NCBI RefSeq assembly: GCF_018205345.1
Contig: NZ_JADRHM010000015.1
Span: forward strand, 1 to 40,347
Direction: 5' to 3'
Origin: Fusobacterium sp. DD2
GTDB lineage: Bacteria; Fusobacteriota; Fusobacteriia; Fusobacteriales; Fusobacteriaceae
DNA: 40,347 bases
How positions within the stretch are numbered: the first letter of the stretch is position 1; every line of letters starts with the position of its first letter. Below the pieces are notes generated by a model. It saw only the letters and a list, made by a program, of their open reading frames with translations, ran no database searches and had not been told where the DNA came from. Below are positions 1 through 7,880 of the stretch, one piece after another. The position numbers and the translations under genes were made by a program.

Positions 1-17
1 TCACGTGGTTTTTTTGA

Positions 18-230
18 CATTTCGCGTACTTAAAACAACACAAAATTATAAAACCTGCTCAATATTACTACCCACAAGAGATATCACAAAAGCTTTTACA
101 AAAGATGTTAATAGACCAAATGGAAGGTGTTAAAACTTCAGAACTTGTAGAAATATTTGAAGTGTCATTAGAGTCAATTAGAAGAGATTTTGATGCTTTA
201 AAAAAGGAATTGAAATTATTAACTAAATAG
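18..230 (+). pseudogene. C-terminal fragment with DeoR-type helix-turn-helix
   Basis: The reading frame is open from an in-frame TGA at 15-17 to the TAG at 228-230. It ends in a segment that reads like a DeoR-family DNA-binding helix (SELVEIFEVSLESIRRDFDA, then LKKELKLL). The same frame carries protein-like sequence before the TGA, and the first ATG in the open part is only at 105, which would give 41 residues without a clear ribosome-binding site. It is therefore most likely the broken 3' end of a gene that starts outside the window, perhaps from a mobile element or regulator. A 41-residue HTH protein from 105 is the alternative. The parent gene is not recognised. Confidence 0.4.
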
Positions 231-436
231 AAAAGAGGCTGGTGCATTTTTAAAACTGTAAAAATAAAATTCTCGGCATTAGAAATTGTTTCGTAATTTA
301 TGAAGCGAAACAGAATAACGAAAATCCGACTGTTTGAACGAAGTGAGTTTCGGATTTTCTTTCTGTGAGCAATATTAATAGAAAGAATTTATAGCTTAGA
401 GAATTATACTTTTTACAAATTTGCACAGCCTCTTTT
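231..436. repeat. Foldback element, copy A
   Basis: A ~206-bp element that fills the gap between the upstream stop codon (228-230) and the stop of the convergent gene (439-441). Its ends are inverted: AAAAGAGGCTG (231-241) pairs with CAGCCTCTTTT (426-436), and the helix continues TGC/GCA across a one-base bulge. Inner helices are GTAAAAATAAAATTCT (258-273) with a matching segment at 400-416, GTTTCG/CGAAAC around 288-311, and GAAAATCCGA (320-329) with TCGGATTTTC (350-359). The core is about 90% identical to copy B at 2986-3190, while the terminal arms differ yet still pair. It encodes no protein. It may be a bidirectional terminator, a structured RNA or a miniature mobile element. Confidence 0.75.
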
Positions 437-438
437 AT

Positions 439-987
439 TTATTGTCTTATTAACTTTTTAACAGCTTTATTTAGCTCTTTATTCCCTTTGATTTTTACCA
501 GTTTTGAGATTAACCAGTTTAAATTTTCATCATCTAAAGATAGCTCTTCTTTTACATACTCTTCAAGCTTTTCAACCTCTCCTGGAAGCAGTCTGTATCT
601 TGTACTGTTATTGATCTCTTCTATTGTCTTATCACTTGATAGATAAGCAGTTATCTTTTTCCAGTTTTCTAAAAGCTCAACTTTTCTAACGAGCATAACT
701 ACAGTATAATTAAGCTCAGGAATATGATCAAAACCTTTTCTTTTAAGAAATGTCTTTACTACATCTCCAGCCTTTTCAGTATCAGTAAGAACCTCACCGA
801 CTTTTTTAGTATTCATTATCTTAGGCATTTTTGATGTGTGACCAGTATTTCTTAGGTATTTTGACATTGGAATAACTTTACTTGCATGGTAGAAGTCCAT
901 AGCAAATTCATTAAATGTCATACCTTCTGGAACCGTTCCCTGCTCTATATGCTCAATATATTCATCAACTTTTTTAAAGTCTACCAT
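439..987 (-). CDS. Hypothetical protein, 182 aa
   Basis: I do not recognise the family. The product is predicted soluble, lysine- and glutamate-rich and mostly helical, with no signal peptide or membrane segment. A motif-like stretch near residues 40-60 (PMSKYLRNTGHTSKMPKIMN) precedes a charged helical C-terminal half. The ATG at 987 is followed immediately by coding sequence and preceded by a purine-rich GAGGTG a few bases upstream. The gene is divergent from the pseudouridine synthase at 1119 and ends three bases from foldback element copy A, which probably serves as its terminator. It could be a conserved lineage-specific protein. Codon use matches its neighbours, so there is no sign of recent transfer. 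Confidence 0.7.
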   Translation of the reverse strand: MVDFKKVDEYIEHIEQGTVPEGMTFNEFAMDFYHASKVIPMSKYLRNTGHTSKMPKIMNTKKVGEVLTDTEKAGDVVKTFLKRKGFDHIPELNYTVVMLVRKVELLENWKKITAYLSSDKTIEEINNSTRYRLLPGEVEKLEEYVKEELSLDDENLNWLISKLVKIKGNKELNKAVKKLIRQ

Positions 988-1062
988 TATTACAACACCT
1001 CAATTAAACTTAACGTATATTTATTATAACGCAAATAACAAAATTTCTCAACTTAAAATACA

Positions 1063-1091
1063 TTTATTTGGTCCAAAATATATGGTATAAT
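1063..1091 (+). promoter_or_regulatory. Candidate promoter for the pseudouridine synthase
   Basis: A perfect -10 box TATAAT (1086-1091) is preceded by TGG, giving an extended -10. A weak -35 TTTATT (1063-1068) lies 17 bp upstream. The ATG at 1119 follows a GAAAGGA ribosome-binding site. Confidence 0.5.
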
Positions 1092-1118
1092 GGGGTAAAA
1101 TAGAGAAAGGACAATGAT

Positions 1119-1799
1119 ATGAGATTAGATAAATTTTTAGTAGAATGTGGAATTGGAAGCAGAAAAGAGGTTAAAAAACTAATTTCTGATAAACAGATTA
1201 CAGTTAATGGAAATGTTATAGTTTCACCAAAAGAAAATATAGATGAGATAAATGATGAGATTAAATATGCAGGAGAAAAGTTGGAATATAAAGAATTCAG
1301 ATATTATATTCTAAATAAAAAAGCTGGATATATCACTGCAGTAGATGATCCAAGGGATAGAACAGTAATGGAGCTTCTACCTGACTGGGTAATAAGAAAA
1401 GATTTAGCTCCTGTTGGAAGACTGGATAAAGATACAGAAGGATTACTTCTTTTAACAAATGATGGGCAGCTGAACCACAAACTTTTATCTCCTAAGAGTC
1501 ACGTTGAGAAAAAATACTATGCTGAGCTTGAAAAAGAGATATCAGAAGAGGATATAAAAAAACTTGAAGCTGGAGTTGATATAGGTGGTTATATTACTAT
1601 GCCAGCAAAGGCAGAAAAAATTGATGAGAAAAAAATATTTCTTACAATTAAGGAAGGAAAATTCCATCAGGTGAAAAAAATGCTTGAAGCAGTAGGTAAT
1701 AAAGTAATTTATTTAAAAAGAGTAAGTTTTGGGAAATTAGAGCTAAAATCACTCATGTTAGGAGAGGTAAAAGAAATTAAAATCTATGATATAGTATAG
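1119..1799 (+). CDS. RsuA/RluB-family rRNA pseudouridine synthase
   Basis: The 226-residue protein has the RsuA/RluB/E/F layout. An S4 RNA-binding domain covers residues 1-47 (MRLDKFLVECGIGSRKEVKK), followed by the catalytic domain. The signature GRLDKDTEGLLLLTNDG starts at residue 100, and Asp103 is the expected nucleophilic aspartate. The KFHQVKKML segment near residue 181 is the conserved C-terminal motif. Family members convert specific rRNA uridines to pseudouridine. Length matches RsuA (about 230) and RluB better than the larger RluA group, but whether the target is 16S or 23S rRNA cannot be told from sequence alone. The ATG follows GAGAAAGGACA at a suitable distance. The gene is followed 38 bp later by the recombinase on the same strand. 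Confidence 0.92.
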   Translation: MRLDKFLVECGIGSRKEVKKLISDKQITVNGNVIVSPKENIDEINDEIKYAGEKLEYKEFRYYILNKKAGYITAVDDPRDRTVMELLPDWVIRKDLAPVGRLDKDTEGLLLLTNDGQLNHKLLSPKSHVEKKYYAELEKEISEEDIKKLEAGVDIGGYITMPAKAEKIDEKKIFLTIKEGKFHQVKKMLEAVGNKVIYLKRVSFGKLELKSLMLGEVKEIKIYDIV

Positions 1800-1837
1800 T
1801 TTTATAATTAATATAATAGGACTTTTTAGGTGATAAA

Positions 1838-2827
1838 ATGGATATTATAAAAAAAGAAGAGACACGATTAGATTTACCCAGAAGAAAGAAAAGGAGAAAA
1901 GAGAATAAGAAAAGTATTTTTGAAATGTATCGTTCTCCTAAAACATTAAAAGACTACTTCTTTTATTTAAATGATTTTCTTCTATATATATACGACAGTG
2001 ACAAACCTATACAGAATGAAGAGGTTATAGATCTTATGACAGATATAACTGAAGAGGATGTAGAAGATTATCTATCCCATCTGTTATATGAGAGAAATCT
2101 CAAAAAGACATCTGTAAACAAGATTATCTCAGCGTTAAAGTCACTATATAAAGAATTAGAAAAACATGGAGTTCAAAACCCTTTTAAGTTTGTAAAATTA
2201 TTTAAGACTTCAAGAAATATAGATAATATCCTTAAAGTCTCGTTTGAGGATATAAAAGAGATATTTGAAAATTATAAAGTCTATAACGAAAAAGATTATA
2301 GAAATGTTATTATACTTTATACTCTTTTCTATACTGGAATGAGAAGCCAGGAGCTTATAACACTGAAGTATTCCAATATATTGTCAAGAGATAACAATTA
2401 CTTTATAAAGCTTGAAAAGACTAAAAGTGGAAGAGAACAGTATAAACCACTCCATGAAATATTAGTTGAAAAAATCGGTGAGTATAAAAACTATGTTATG
2501 GGGATGTATAATTACTCTCCAGAAGAGATGGAAGATATGTTTGTATTCCCAAGCTCTTACGAAAAAAATTCTCAGTTGTCTTATAAGGCACTTTATAAAA
2601 TTATTCAGGATATGGGTAAAGTAATTAACAAGGAAATCAGCCCTCACAACATCCGTCATGCTATTGCAACTGAATTATCTGCAAATGGAGCAGATATTTT
2701 GGAAATAAGGGACTTTTTAGGTCATGCCGATACCAGGGTAACAGAGGTTTACATCAACGCCAAATCATTACTGGATAATTCGGTAGTTGATAAGATACCT
2801 AAGTATTTACACAATAAGGACAATTAA
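1838..2827 (+). CDS. Tyrosine recombinase / site-specific integrase (XerC/D-like)
   Basis: A 329-residue tyrosine recombinase. A lysine/arginine-rich stretch (residues 5-25) precedes a SAM-like core-binding domain (about 28-125). The catalytic domain shows all expected residues: Arg169 in TGMRSQE, a lysine in KTKSGRE (194-200), His270 and Arg273 in SPHNIRHA, His296 in LGH and the nucleophile Tyr305 in VTEVYIN. Size and the LGHADTRVTEVYI box resemble XerC/XerD/XerS and chromosomal integrases rather than phage integrases with long arm-binding domains. No excisionase or phage genes adjoin it, so it may be a housekeeping Xer-type or stand-alone recombinase. The ATG is preceded by TTAGGTGATAAA. 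AT-rich palindromes lie just downstream. Confidence 0.88.
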   Translation: MDIIKKEETRLDLPRRKKRRKENKKSIFEMYRSPKTLKDYFFYLNDFLLYIYDSDKPIQNEEVIDLMTDITEEDVEDYLSHLLYERNLKKTSVNKIISALKSLYKELEKHGVQNPFKFVKLFKTSRNIDNILKVSFEDIKEIFENYKVYNEKDYRNVIILYTLFYTGMRSQELITLKYSNILSRDNNYFIKLEKTKSGREQYKPLHEILVEKIGEYKNYVMGMYNYSPEEMEDMFVFPSSYEKNSQLSYKALYKIIQDMGKVINKEISPHNIRHAIATELSANGADILEIRDFLGHADTRVTEVYINAKSLLDNSVVDKIPKYLHNKDN

Positions 2828-2985
2828 ATAGTTAATTTTACCTGATTATTTACTACAATTAATAAATATTATACAAATAAAAATTATTTAAATAATTTAG
2901 TTAGATATAATTAATATTATATGAACTTTAAATATTAATCTTTAATTACTAATAATTATTTCAAATAATTTTACCAAATAAAGCT
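2828..2985. other. AT-rich intergenic region with two related palindromes
   Basis: No gene is visible. Two palindromes share the core AATTATTT-n-AAATAATT: AAATTATTTAAATAATTT at 2881-2898 is an exact 18-bp palindrome, and AATTATTTCAAATAATT at 2954-2970 has 8-bp arms around a C. They lie 56 bp apart between the recombinase and foldback element copy B. They could be protein-binding sites, recombination sites or simply products of very AT-rich sequence. Confidence 0.4.
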
Positions 2986-3190
2986 AAAGGGACTGTTACA
3001 TTTTTAAAACTGTAAAAATAAAATTCGCGATATTAGAAATAGTTTCATAATTTATGAAGCGAAACAGAGTACTGAAAATTTGACTGTCTGAACGAAGTGA
3101 GTTTCAAATTTTCTTTCTGTAAGCTAAATAAATAGAAAATATTTATACCTGAGTGAATTTTATTATTTACTATTTTTTAACAGTCCCTTT
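2986..3190. repeat. Foldback element, copy B
   Basis: The second copy of the element at 231-436, with the same orientation and core. The terminal arms form a perfect 13-bp helix: AAAGGGACTGTTA (2986-2998) with TAACAGTCCCTTT (3178-3190), followed by T residues on the plus strand. Inner helices are GTAAAAATAAAATTC (3012-3026) with GAATTTTATTATTTAC (3155-3170), TTCATAA/TTATGAA around 3044-3058, and GAAAATTTGA (3074-3083) with TCAAATTTTC (3104-3113). It ends four bases before the nagA stop codon and lies between convergent genes, as copy A does. It may terminate nagA transcription. Confidence 0.75.
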
Positions 3191-3194
3191 TTTA

Positions 3195-4334
3195 TTAAGC
3201 CTCTTTTCCTTTTGCAATAACTTTTTCAACTTGTAAATCTTTATTTAAAAATACAATGTCAGCATAACATCCTGGTTGTAATTTTCCATATTCATTTTCA
3301 AGTCCTATTGCTTTTGCTGGATATAAAGTTGCCATTCTAATTGCTTCTTCTAAAGTAATTCCACAGTGAGCAACAAGATTTCTTACTCCTGCATCCATAG
3401 TAAGTGCAGAACCACCTAATGTTCCATCTTCTCCAAAGCATTTACCATTTTTATAATAAACCTTTCTTCCTTCAAAGAAGAAGTATTCCATCTCTGTTCC
3501 AACAGGAGATACAGCATCTGTAACTAAATACAATCTCTCTCCCATTATTTTAATAGCTGATTTTATTGCAGAGAAATGAGAGTGGAAACCATCAACAATT
3601 ACTCCTGCACAAAGATCACTATCAAATATAGTTCCTACTGCACCTGGTGCTCTATGAGCAAATGAAGACATTCCGTTAAATAGGTGAGTTGCAAGTGTTA
3701 TTCCATAGCTTTCTTTTTCTTTTAACTCTTCATAAGTTCCATTAGTATGTCCTAATGCTACGTTTATTCCTGCTTTATGCAGTTTAGCTATAACTCTTCC
3801 ATCTGTTCTTTCAGGAGCAAGAGTTAATATTCTTACATTTTCCTTACCTGATTTAATAATTCTATCTATCATCTTATCATCTGCAGGTCTTATAAATTTT
3901 TCATTGTGAATTCCTTTTTTCTCAACTGAAATATAAGGTCCTTCTATATGTAATCCTAATACCCCATATTCTTTTTTATCTATACCTTCCATTAATTCTA
4001 ATGCCTTTAGAATATTTTCATCAGTTGTTGTTATAAGAGTTGGAGTAAAAGATGTACATCCATATTTAAGGTTTGTCTTATACATTGTTTCTACACCTTT
4101 AATAGAAATCTCATCATTAAAAAGGATTCCTCCACACCCATTTATTTGTAAATCTATAAAACCAGGTACAACATAATTATGCCCAGCATCAATTTTGTCA
4201 ATTCCAGGATATGCCTCATCTAATCTATCTTGAGAAACAATATCCTCAATTTTATCTTGATTAATAACTAAAGCTTTTCCCTCATAAAACATATTTCCTA
4301 AGAAAACGTCCCCATTTATGATTGCTTTTCTCAT
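3195..4334 (-). CDS. nagA: N-acetylglucosamine-6-phosphate deacetylase
   Basis: NagA removes the acetyl group from GlcNAc-6-phosphate to give glucosamine-6-phosphate and acetate in the cytoplasm, feeding NagB. The 379-residue protein shows the amidohydrolase features of the family: PGFIDLQINGCGG (57-69), the metal ligand Glu131 in LHIEGPYIS, His195 in ALGHTNGTY, His216 in THLFNGM, and the catalytic Asp in YLVTDAVSP near residue 273. Length is typical (about 380). The ATG follows AAGGAGAAAAT. It is the last gene of an apparent operon with the radical SAM gene, the RpiR regulator and nagB; the nagB stop is 12 bases upstream. Foldback element copy B follows its stop. Confidence 0.95.
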   Translation of the reverse strand: MRKAIINGDVFLGNMFYEGKALVINQDKIEDIVSQDRLDEAYPGIDKIDAGHNYVVPGFIDLQINGCGGILFNDEISIKGVETMYKTNLKYGCTSFTPTLITTTDENILKALELMEGIDKKEYGVLGLHIEGPYISVEKKGIHNEKFIRPADDKMIDRIIKSGKENVRILTLAPERTDGRVIAKLHKAGINVALGHTNGTYEELKEKESYGITLATHLFNGMSSFAHRAPGAVGTIFDSDLCAGVIVDGFHSHFSAIKSAIKIMGERLYLVTDAVSPVGTEMEYFFFEGRKVYYKNGKCFGEDGTLGGSALTMDAGVRNLVAHCGITLEEAIRMATLYPAKAIGLENEYGKLQPGCYADIVFLNKDLQVEKVIAKGKEA

Positions 4335-4346
4335 ATTTTCTCCTTA

Positions 4347-5174
4347 TTATTTGTTAGAATCGTAGATTTCTTTTAATAATCTATCGCTATCTAGGTTATT
4401 TTTTTCAATATCTTTAAAGTATCTGTAAGTTCCAACTTTTAATTCAGAACAAGCTGCTTCGTCAGATACAATTATTCCGTTTCTATGTAGTTGAAGAGCT
4501 GATATTGTCCACATGTGATTTACTCCTTCTTCAATTCCATAGTGTAATGCTCTTGCTTTGTTAGCTCCTGTTACCATTATTAATACTTCTTTAGCATCAA
4601 GAATAGTTCCTACTCCTACTGTTAGAGCTAATTTAGGTACTTTGTTAATATCTCCACCAAAGAATCTTGAGTTAGCTATTATTGTATCCATAGTTAAGTC
4701 TTTATCTCTAGTTCTAGAAGATAATGAAGATCCAGGTTCGTTAAATGCTATGTGTCCGTCTGGTCCAATTCCTCCTAAGAATAGATGTATTCCACCATAA
4801 GATTTTATTTTTTCTTCATATCTTTCACATTCAGCTTTATAATCTTTTGCTGTACCATCTAAGATATTTATATTTTCTTTTTTAATATCTATATGGTCGA
4901 AGAAGTTTTTATGCATATAGTAGTGGTAGCTTTGGTCATTGTCTGGAGTTAATCCTACATATTCATCCATGTTAAATGTTACAACGTTTTTGAAAGAAAC
5001 AATTCCATCTTTATTCATTTGAATTAATCTTCTATACATTGCAAGTGGTGTTCCTCCAGTTGGAAGTCCTAGTACAAATGGTCTATCCTCAGTTGGTTTA
5101 AATTCGTTAATCTTTCTTGCTACATATACTGCAGCCCAATCCCCTACACTTTTATCTGTAATTATTACTCTCAT
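4347..5174 (-). CDS. nagB: Glucosamine-6-phosphate deaminase
   Basis: NagB converts glucosamine-6-phosphate to fructose-6-phosphate and ammonium, sending amino sugars into glycolysis. The 275-residue length matches the family (about 240-280). Visible motifs are [15 protein letters not shown] near residue 40, [10 protein letters not shown] near 67-76 with the catalytic Asp, and [17 protein letters not shown] near 134-150 with the catalytic His. The long C-terminal tail is like that of NagB proteins that may be allosterically controlled by GlcNAc-6-phosphate, but this is not shown. The ATG follows GAGGAGGAAACAAAA. It sits 30 bases after the RpiR-type regulator and 12 before nagA, so the three are probably co-transcribed. 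Confidence 0.95.
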   Translation of the reverse strand: MRVIITDKSVGDWAAVYVARKINEFKPTEDRPFVLGLPTGGTPLAMYRRLIQMNKDGIVSFKNVVTFNMDEYVGLTPDNDQSYHYYMHKNFFDHIDIKKENINILDGTAKDYKAECERYEEKIKSYGGIHLFLGGIGPDGHIAFNEPGSSLSSRTRDKDLTMDTIIANSRFFGGDINKVPKLALTVGVGTILDAKEVLIMVTGANKARALHYGIEEGVNHMWTISALQLHRNGIIVSDEAACSELKVGTYRYFKDIEKNNLDSDRLLKEIYDSNK

Positions 5175-5204
5175 TTTTGTTTCCTCCTCTATATTTTTAT
5201 GTTT

Positions 5205-6059
5205 TTATTTTAATTTAAATCCTTGAACAAGGTCTATGGCATTAAATATATAATCCTGCATCTTTTTATTCTCTAACATCAATTTTATATAAATCATATC
5301 TATAACTGTAAGCTGTGATATTCTTGGTGATAAAGCAGTAGATCTAAAGTTACTTTTCATCTCTACAGTGCCAAGTTTTATATTTGCCAAATCACTTATA
5401 GGATTAGGGACAATACTTGTCATTGAGATTATCTTTACTCCTCTATCTTTTGCTACTTTTGTAATATCATACATCTCAACAGTTTTTCCACTATGAGATA
5501 TTACAAATAGCACATCTTTCTTTCCCATACTGCTTAAACAGCTTAGTTGCATATGAGTATCTGTTTCCATAATTGCATGTTTACCAAGTTCCAATAATTT
5601 ATAATATAAATCTTTCGCTACTATTCCTGAAAATCCCACACCTGCAATCATTATCTTATCAGCATTTGCAATGGCTTTTACAGCATTTTCAAGCTGTTTA
5701 AAGTCAGTAATTTCACAAGTGTTATTTATTGCTAAGATATTTTCATGAGCAATCTTTTTTCCAACTACTTCAAAAGTATCCTCACTTTTTATCTCTTCAT
5801 GAATAATATTGATATGAGACTCTGCTTTTCTATTCCCAATATCCTGGCTTAAAGATAGCTTAAAATCAGGATATCCTTTAAATCCAAGCTTTTTTGCAAA
5901 TCTCACAATAGAAGCCTGACTAGCTTTGCAATTTTTTGCCACCTGATATGTATTAAGATTTTTTATACTTTCAGGATCTTTTAGAATGTATTCAGCAATT
6001 CTCTTTTCAATCGATGTCAGTTGACTCTTCATCGTGTTAATCTTGATAATTACTCCCAT
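5205..6059 (-). CDS. RpiR/MurR-family transcriptional regulator (HTH + SIS)
   Basis: The 284-residue protein has an N-terminal RpiR-type helix-turn-helix domain (about 1-77; TYQVAKNCKASQASIVRFAK and KLGFKGYPDFKLSL are characteristic) and a C-terminal SIS phosphosugar-binding domain (about 128-255; IMIAGVGFSGIVAKDL and VISHSGKTVEM). Such proteins bind phosphosugars and control sugar catabolic genes. Its position directly before nagB and nagA suggests that it senses an amino-sugar phosphate and regulates this operon; that ligand is an inference. The start ATG lies three bases after the radical SAM stop codon, and its ribosome-binding site (GGGGGAA) lies inside the end of that gene, so translation is probably coupled. 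Confidence 0.88.
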   Translation of the reverse strand: MGVIIKINTMKSQLTSIEKRIAEYILKDPESIKNLNTYQVAKNCKASQASIVRFAKKLGFKGYPDFKLSLSQDIGNRKAESHINIIHEEIKSEDTFEVVGKKIAHENILAINNTCEITDFKQLENAVKAIANADKIMIAGVGFSGIVAKDLYYKLLELGKHAIMETDTHMQLSCLSSMGKKDVLFVISHSGKTVEMYDITKVAKDRGVKIISMTSIVPNPISDLANIKLGTVEMKSNFRSTALSPRISQLTVIDMIYIKLMLENKKMQDYIFNAIDLVQGFKLK

Positions 6060-6062
6060 TAT

Positions 6063-6974
6063 TTATTCCCCCACTTCATCACCTTGAACAATATTATTAT
6101 CTTTTAAATACTTGTTTATTGTATTTAAAACATCTCTTTTATTTGCACTCCACATTGGGCCAACCAGATCTTTTTTACTTCCATCTCCTGTCAGTCTATG
6201 TATAACCATATTATACGACATATTTCTCAATATTTTAACTACTTTTTTCACATATTCTGATTTTTTTTGTAATTTTATTTCATCAATGTTATATAAAGCC
6301 TCAAGTTTCGTACCTTTAAGCACATGCAATAAATGAATTTTTATTCCCCAAGTTCCTCTTTTTTCTGCATATTTTGCTGTATTTAATGGATCATCCTCCT
6401 TTTCTCCTGGCAATCCTATTATAATGTGAGTAACAAATTTTATATTTTTTTCTCTTAGTTTTTCAGTAGCTTTATCATAAGTTTCTAATGGATAGTGCCT
6501 ATTAATAATTTCAGCAACCTCTTCATTTATAGTCTGTAATCCCAGCTCTACCCACAGAAAACACTTTTTATTAAAATCATCCAGCATCTCTATTACTTCA
6601 TCATTTATACAATCAGGTCTTGTAGCTATTGCAAGTCCCATAACACGTGGATGTGATAGTGCTTCGTTATATATCTCTTTCATATAGTTAATATCACCAT
6701 ATGTATTTGTAAAATTTTGAAAATATGCAATTACCTTTCCAGATGGAAATTTCTTTTCAATAAGCTTTAATTGCTCATCTATCTGCTCTGTAATGCTCAG
6801 TCTTCTACTACCTGCAAAATCTCCACTTCCTCTTTCACTGCAGAAAATGCACCCCTTTGTACTCAACGTCCCATCTCTATTTGGACATGTAAATCCTCCA
6901 TCCAATGATACTTTATATATCTTTTCTCCAAATGTCTCTTTAAAATAGTCGTTTAAGCTATGATATCTATTCAT
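6063..6974 (-). CDS. Radical SAM protein, TIGR01212 (YtqA/YhcC-like) family
   Basis: A 303-residue radical SAM enzyme. The [4Fe-4S] cysteines appear to be Cys30, Cys42 and Cys45 in GGFTCPNRDGTLSTKGCIFC, which is the wide CX11CX2C spacing I associate with TIGR01212 rather than the usual CX3CX2C. Other typical pieces are AYFQNFTNTYG, LAIATRPDCI, WVELGLQT and THIIIGLPGE. The family's substrate is not well established, and I do not assign one. It is the first gene of the apparent operon with the RpiR regulator, nagB and nagA, and is separated from the upstream comB-like gene by a terminator. Whether it has any role in amino-sugar use is unknown. Linkage may be accidental. Confidence 0.85.
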   Translation of the reverse strand: MNRYHSLNDYFKETFGEKIYKVSLDGGFTCPNRDGTLSTKGCIFCSERGSGDFAGSRRLSITEQIDEQLKLIEKKFPSGKVIAYFQNFTNTYGDINYMKEIYNEALSHPRVMGLAIATRPDCINDEVIEMLDDFNKKCFLWVELGLQTINEEVAEIINRHYPLETYDKATEKLREKNIKFVTHIIIGLPGEKEDDPLNTAKYAEKRGTWGIKIHLLHVLKGTKLEALYNIDEIKLQKKSEYVKKVVKILRNMSYNMVIHRLTGDGSKKDLVGPMWSANKRDVLNTINKYLKDNNIVQGDEVGE

Positions 6975-7044
6975 TAATCTTCCTCTTCTTCTTATATTTT
7001 AATTATATTGTAGCTAATTTTATTACAAAAAGAAATAGTTAAAT

Positions 7045-7092
7045 AAAAAAACTGCACCATATTCTTTTAAAACCTAGAATACAGTGCAGTTT
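7045..7092 (-). terminator. Intrinsic terminator after the comB-like gene
   Basis: Read on the minus strand, AAACTGCAC pairs with GTGCAGTTT, and inner pairs TATTCT/AGAATA extend the stem. A run of six or seven T residues follows. It begins just after the comB-like stop (7098) and separates it from the radical SAM gene. Confidence 0.85.
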
Positions 7093-7097
7093 AGCAA

Positions 7098-7810
7098 TTA
7101 TTTAATTTTTATACATCCATTTTTATATTGAGGCACAATTGTGTATTTATCCATTGTAAAGCAGTGTTCCATATCCCCTTCAAATCCTATTGACTTAAGA
7201 TATTCAAAGTGTTTACATCCTTTTAAAGTTGTAAATATGCTTTTAGAATTCTGAGCAATAAACTTAAGAGCTAAGCTTATATCTGTACATTTAACATTAG
7301 CTTCCTGTGATAGACGTTTAATTATCTCTCCAGCACATAGTGCATCGTCAAATGAAAACTTATCATCAGTTCCAGAGCATACAATAACAACATCTTTATT
7401 GTCTCTTAATAATCTGTCCACTATACTTCCAATATTTAGAAATGCTCCTATATATATATAGTATCTGCAGTTTCAGCACATTTTTCAATAGCTCTTGTAC
7501 CGTTACTTGTAGTCATATACATATATCTTCCAGCAACCTTTTCTGATGGGTATTCAAGTGGGGAGTTCCCACAGTCAAATCCATCAATTTTCAGTCCTTT
7601 TCTTTCACCACAAAGAAGTGGATTTGAATCCTTTTTTGAATTTTCTATTACACTTTCTATATCTTTATAAGGATATATCCCCTTTACACCATTTGCAAGT
7701 GCTGTTGTCATAACACTTGTAGCTCTAAGCACATCAATAATAACTACAGTTTTACCTTTAATTACTTCTGTGTCTATGCTTCCAGCTGTTTCAATTACAT
7801 CTACTATCAT
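7098..7810 (-). pseudogene. comB: 2-phosphosulfolactate phosphatase-like protein, frameshifted
   Basis: Two adjacent frames together give a ComB-family protein of about 236 residues, the usual size. The N-terminal part (7810 to 7448) has VVIIDVLRATSVMTTALANG, CGERKGLKIDGFDCGNSP and MTTSNGTRAI, which are ComB hallmarks. The C-terminal part (from about 7447 to 7098) continues with IVCSGTDDKFSFDDALCAG. The frames part exactly at a (TA)6 tract (7449-7460): one TA unit fewer would read through as ADTIYIGAFLNIGSIVDRLL. ComB hydrolyses 2-phosphosulfolactate in coenzyme M synthesis, but bacterial homologues often have no known substrate. The gene is either a recent pseudogene, phase-variable or affected by a sequence error. 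AGGAGG precedes the ATG at 7810. Confidence 0.85.
7449..7460. repeat. (TA)6 dinucleotide tract inside comB
   Basis: Six TA units lie at the exact point where the comB-like reading frame breaks. On the minus strand the sequence runs ATACTATATATATATAGGAG, with a TAG stop made by the extra unit. Loss of one unit, or gain of two, would restore the frame. Confidence 0.8.
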
Positions 7811-7880
7811 TTTAATTCCTCCTGGTTAATCTACACTAAATAATATCACAAACTGGGAGAAAATAGAAGATTTAGTAGTA

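Noticed and set aside
231-436. Foldback element as an insertion sequence or CRISPR repeat
   Set aside because: It encodes no transposase, has no regular spacers and only two copies in the window. Structure with covarying arms fits better.
2462-2659. Open frame opposite the recombinase
   Set aside because: It lies entirely inside the well-supported recombinase gene and shows no protein family features.
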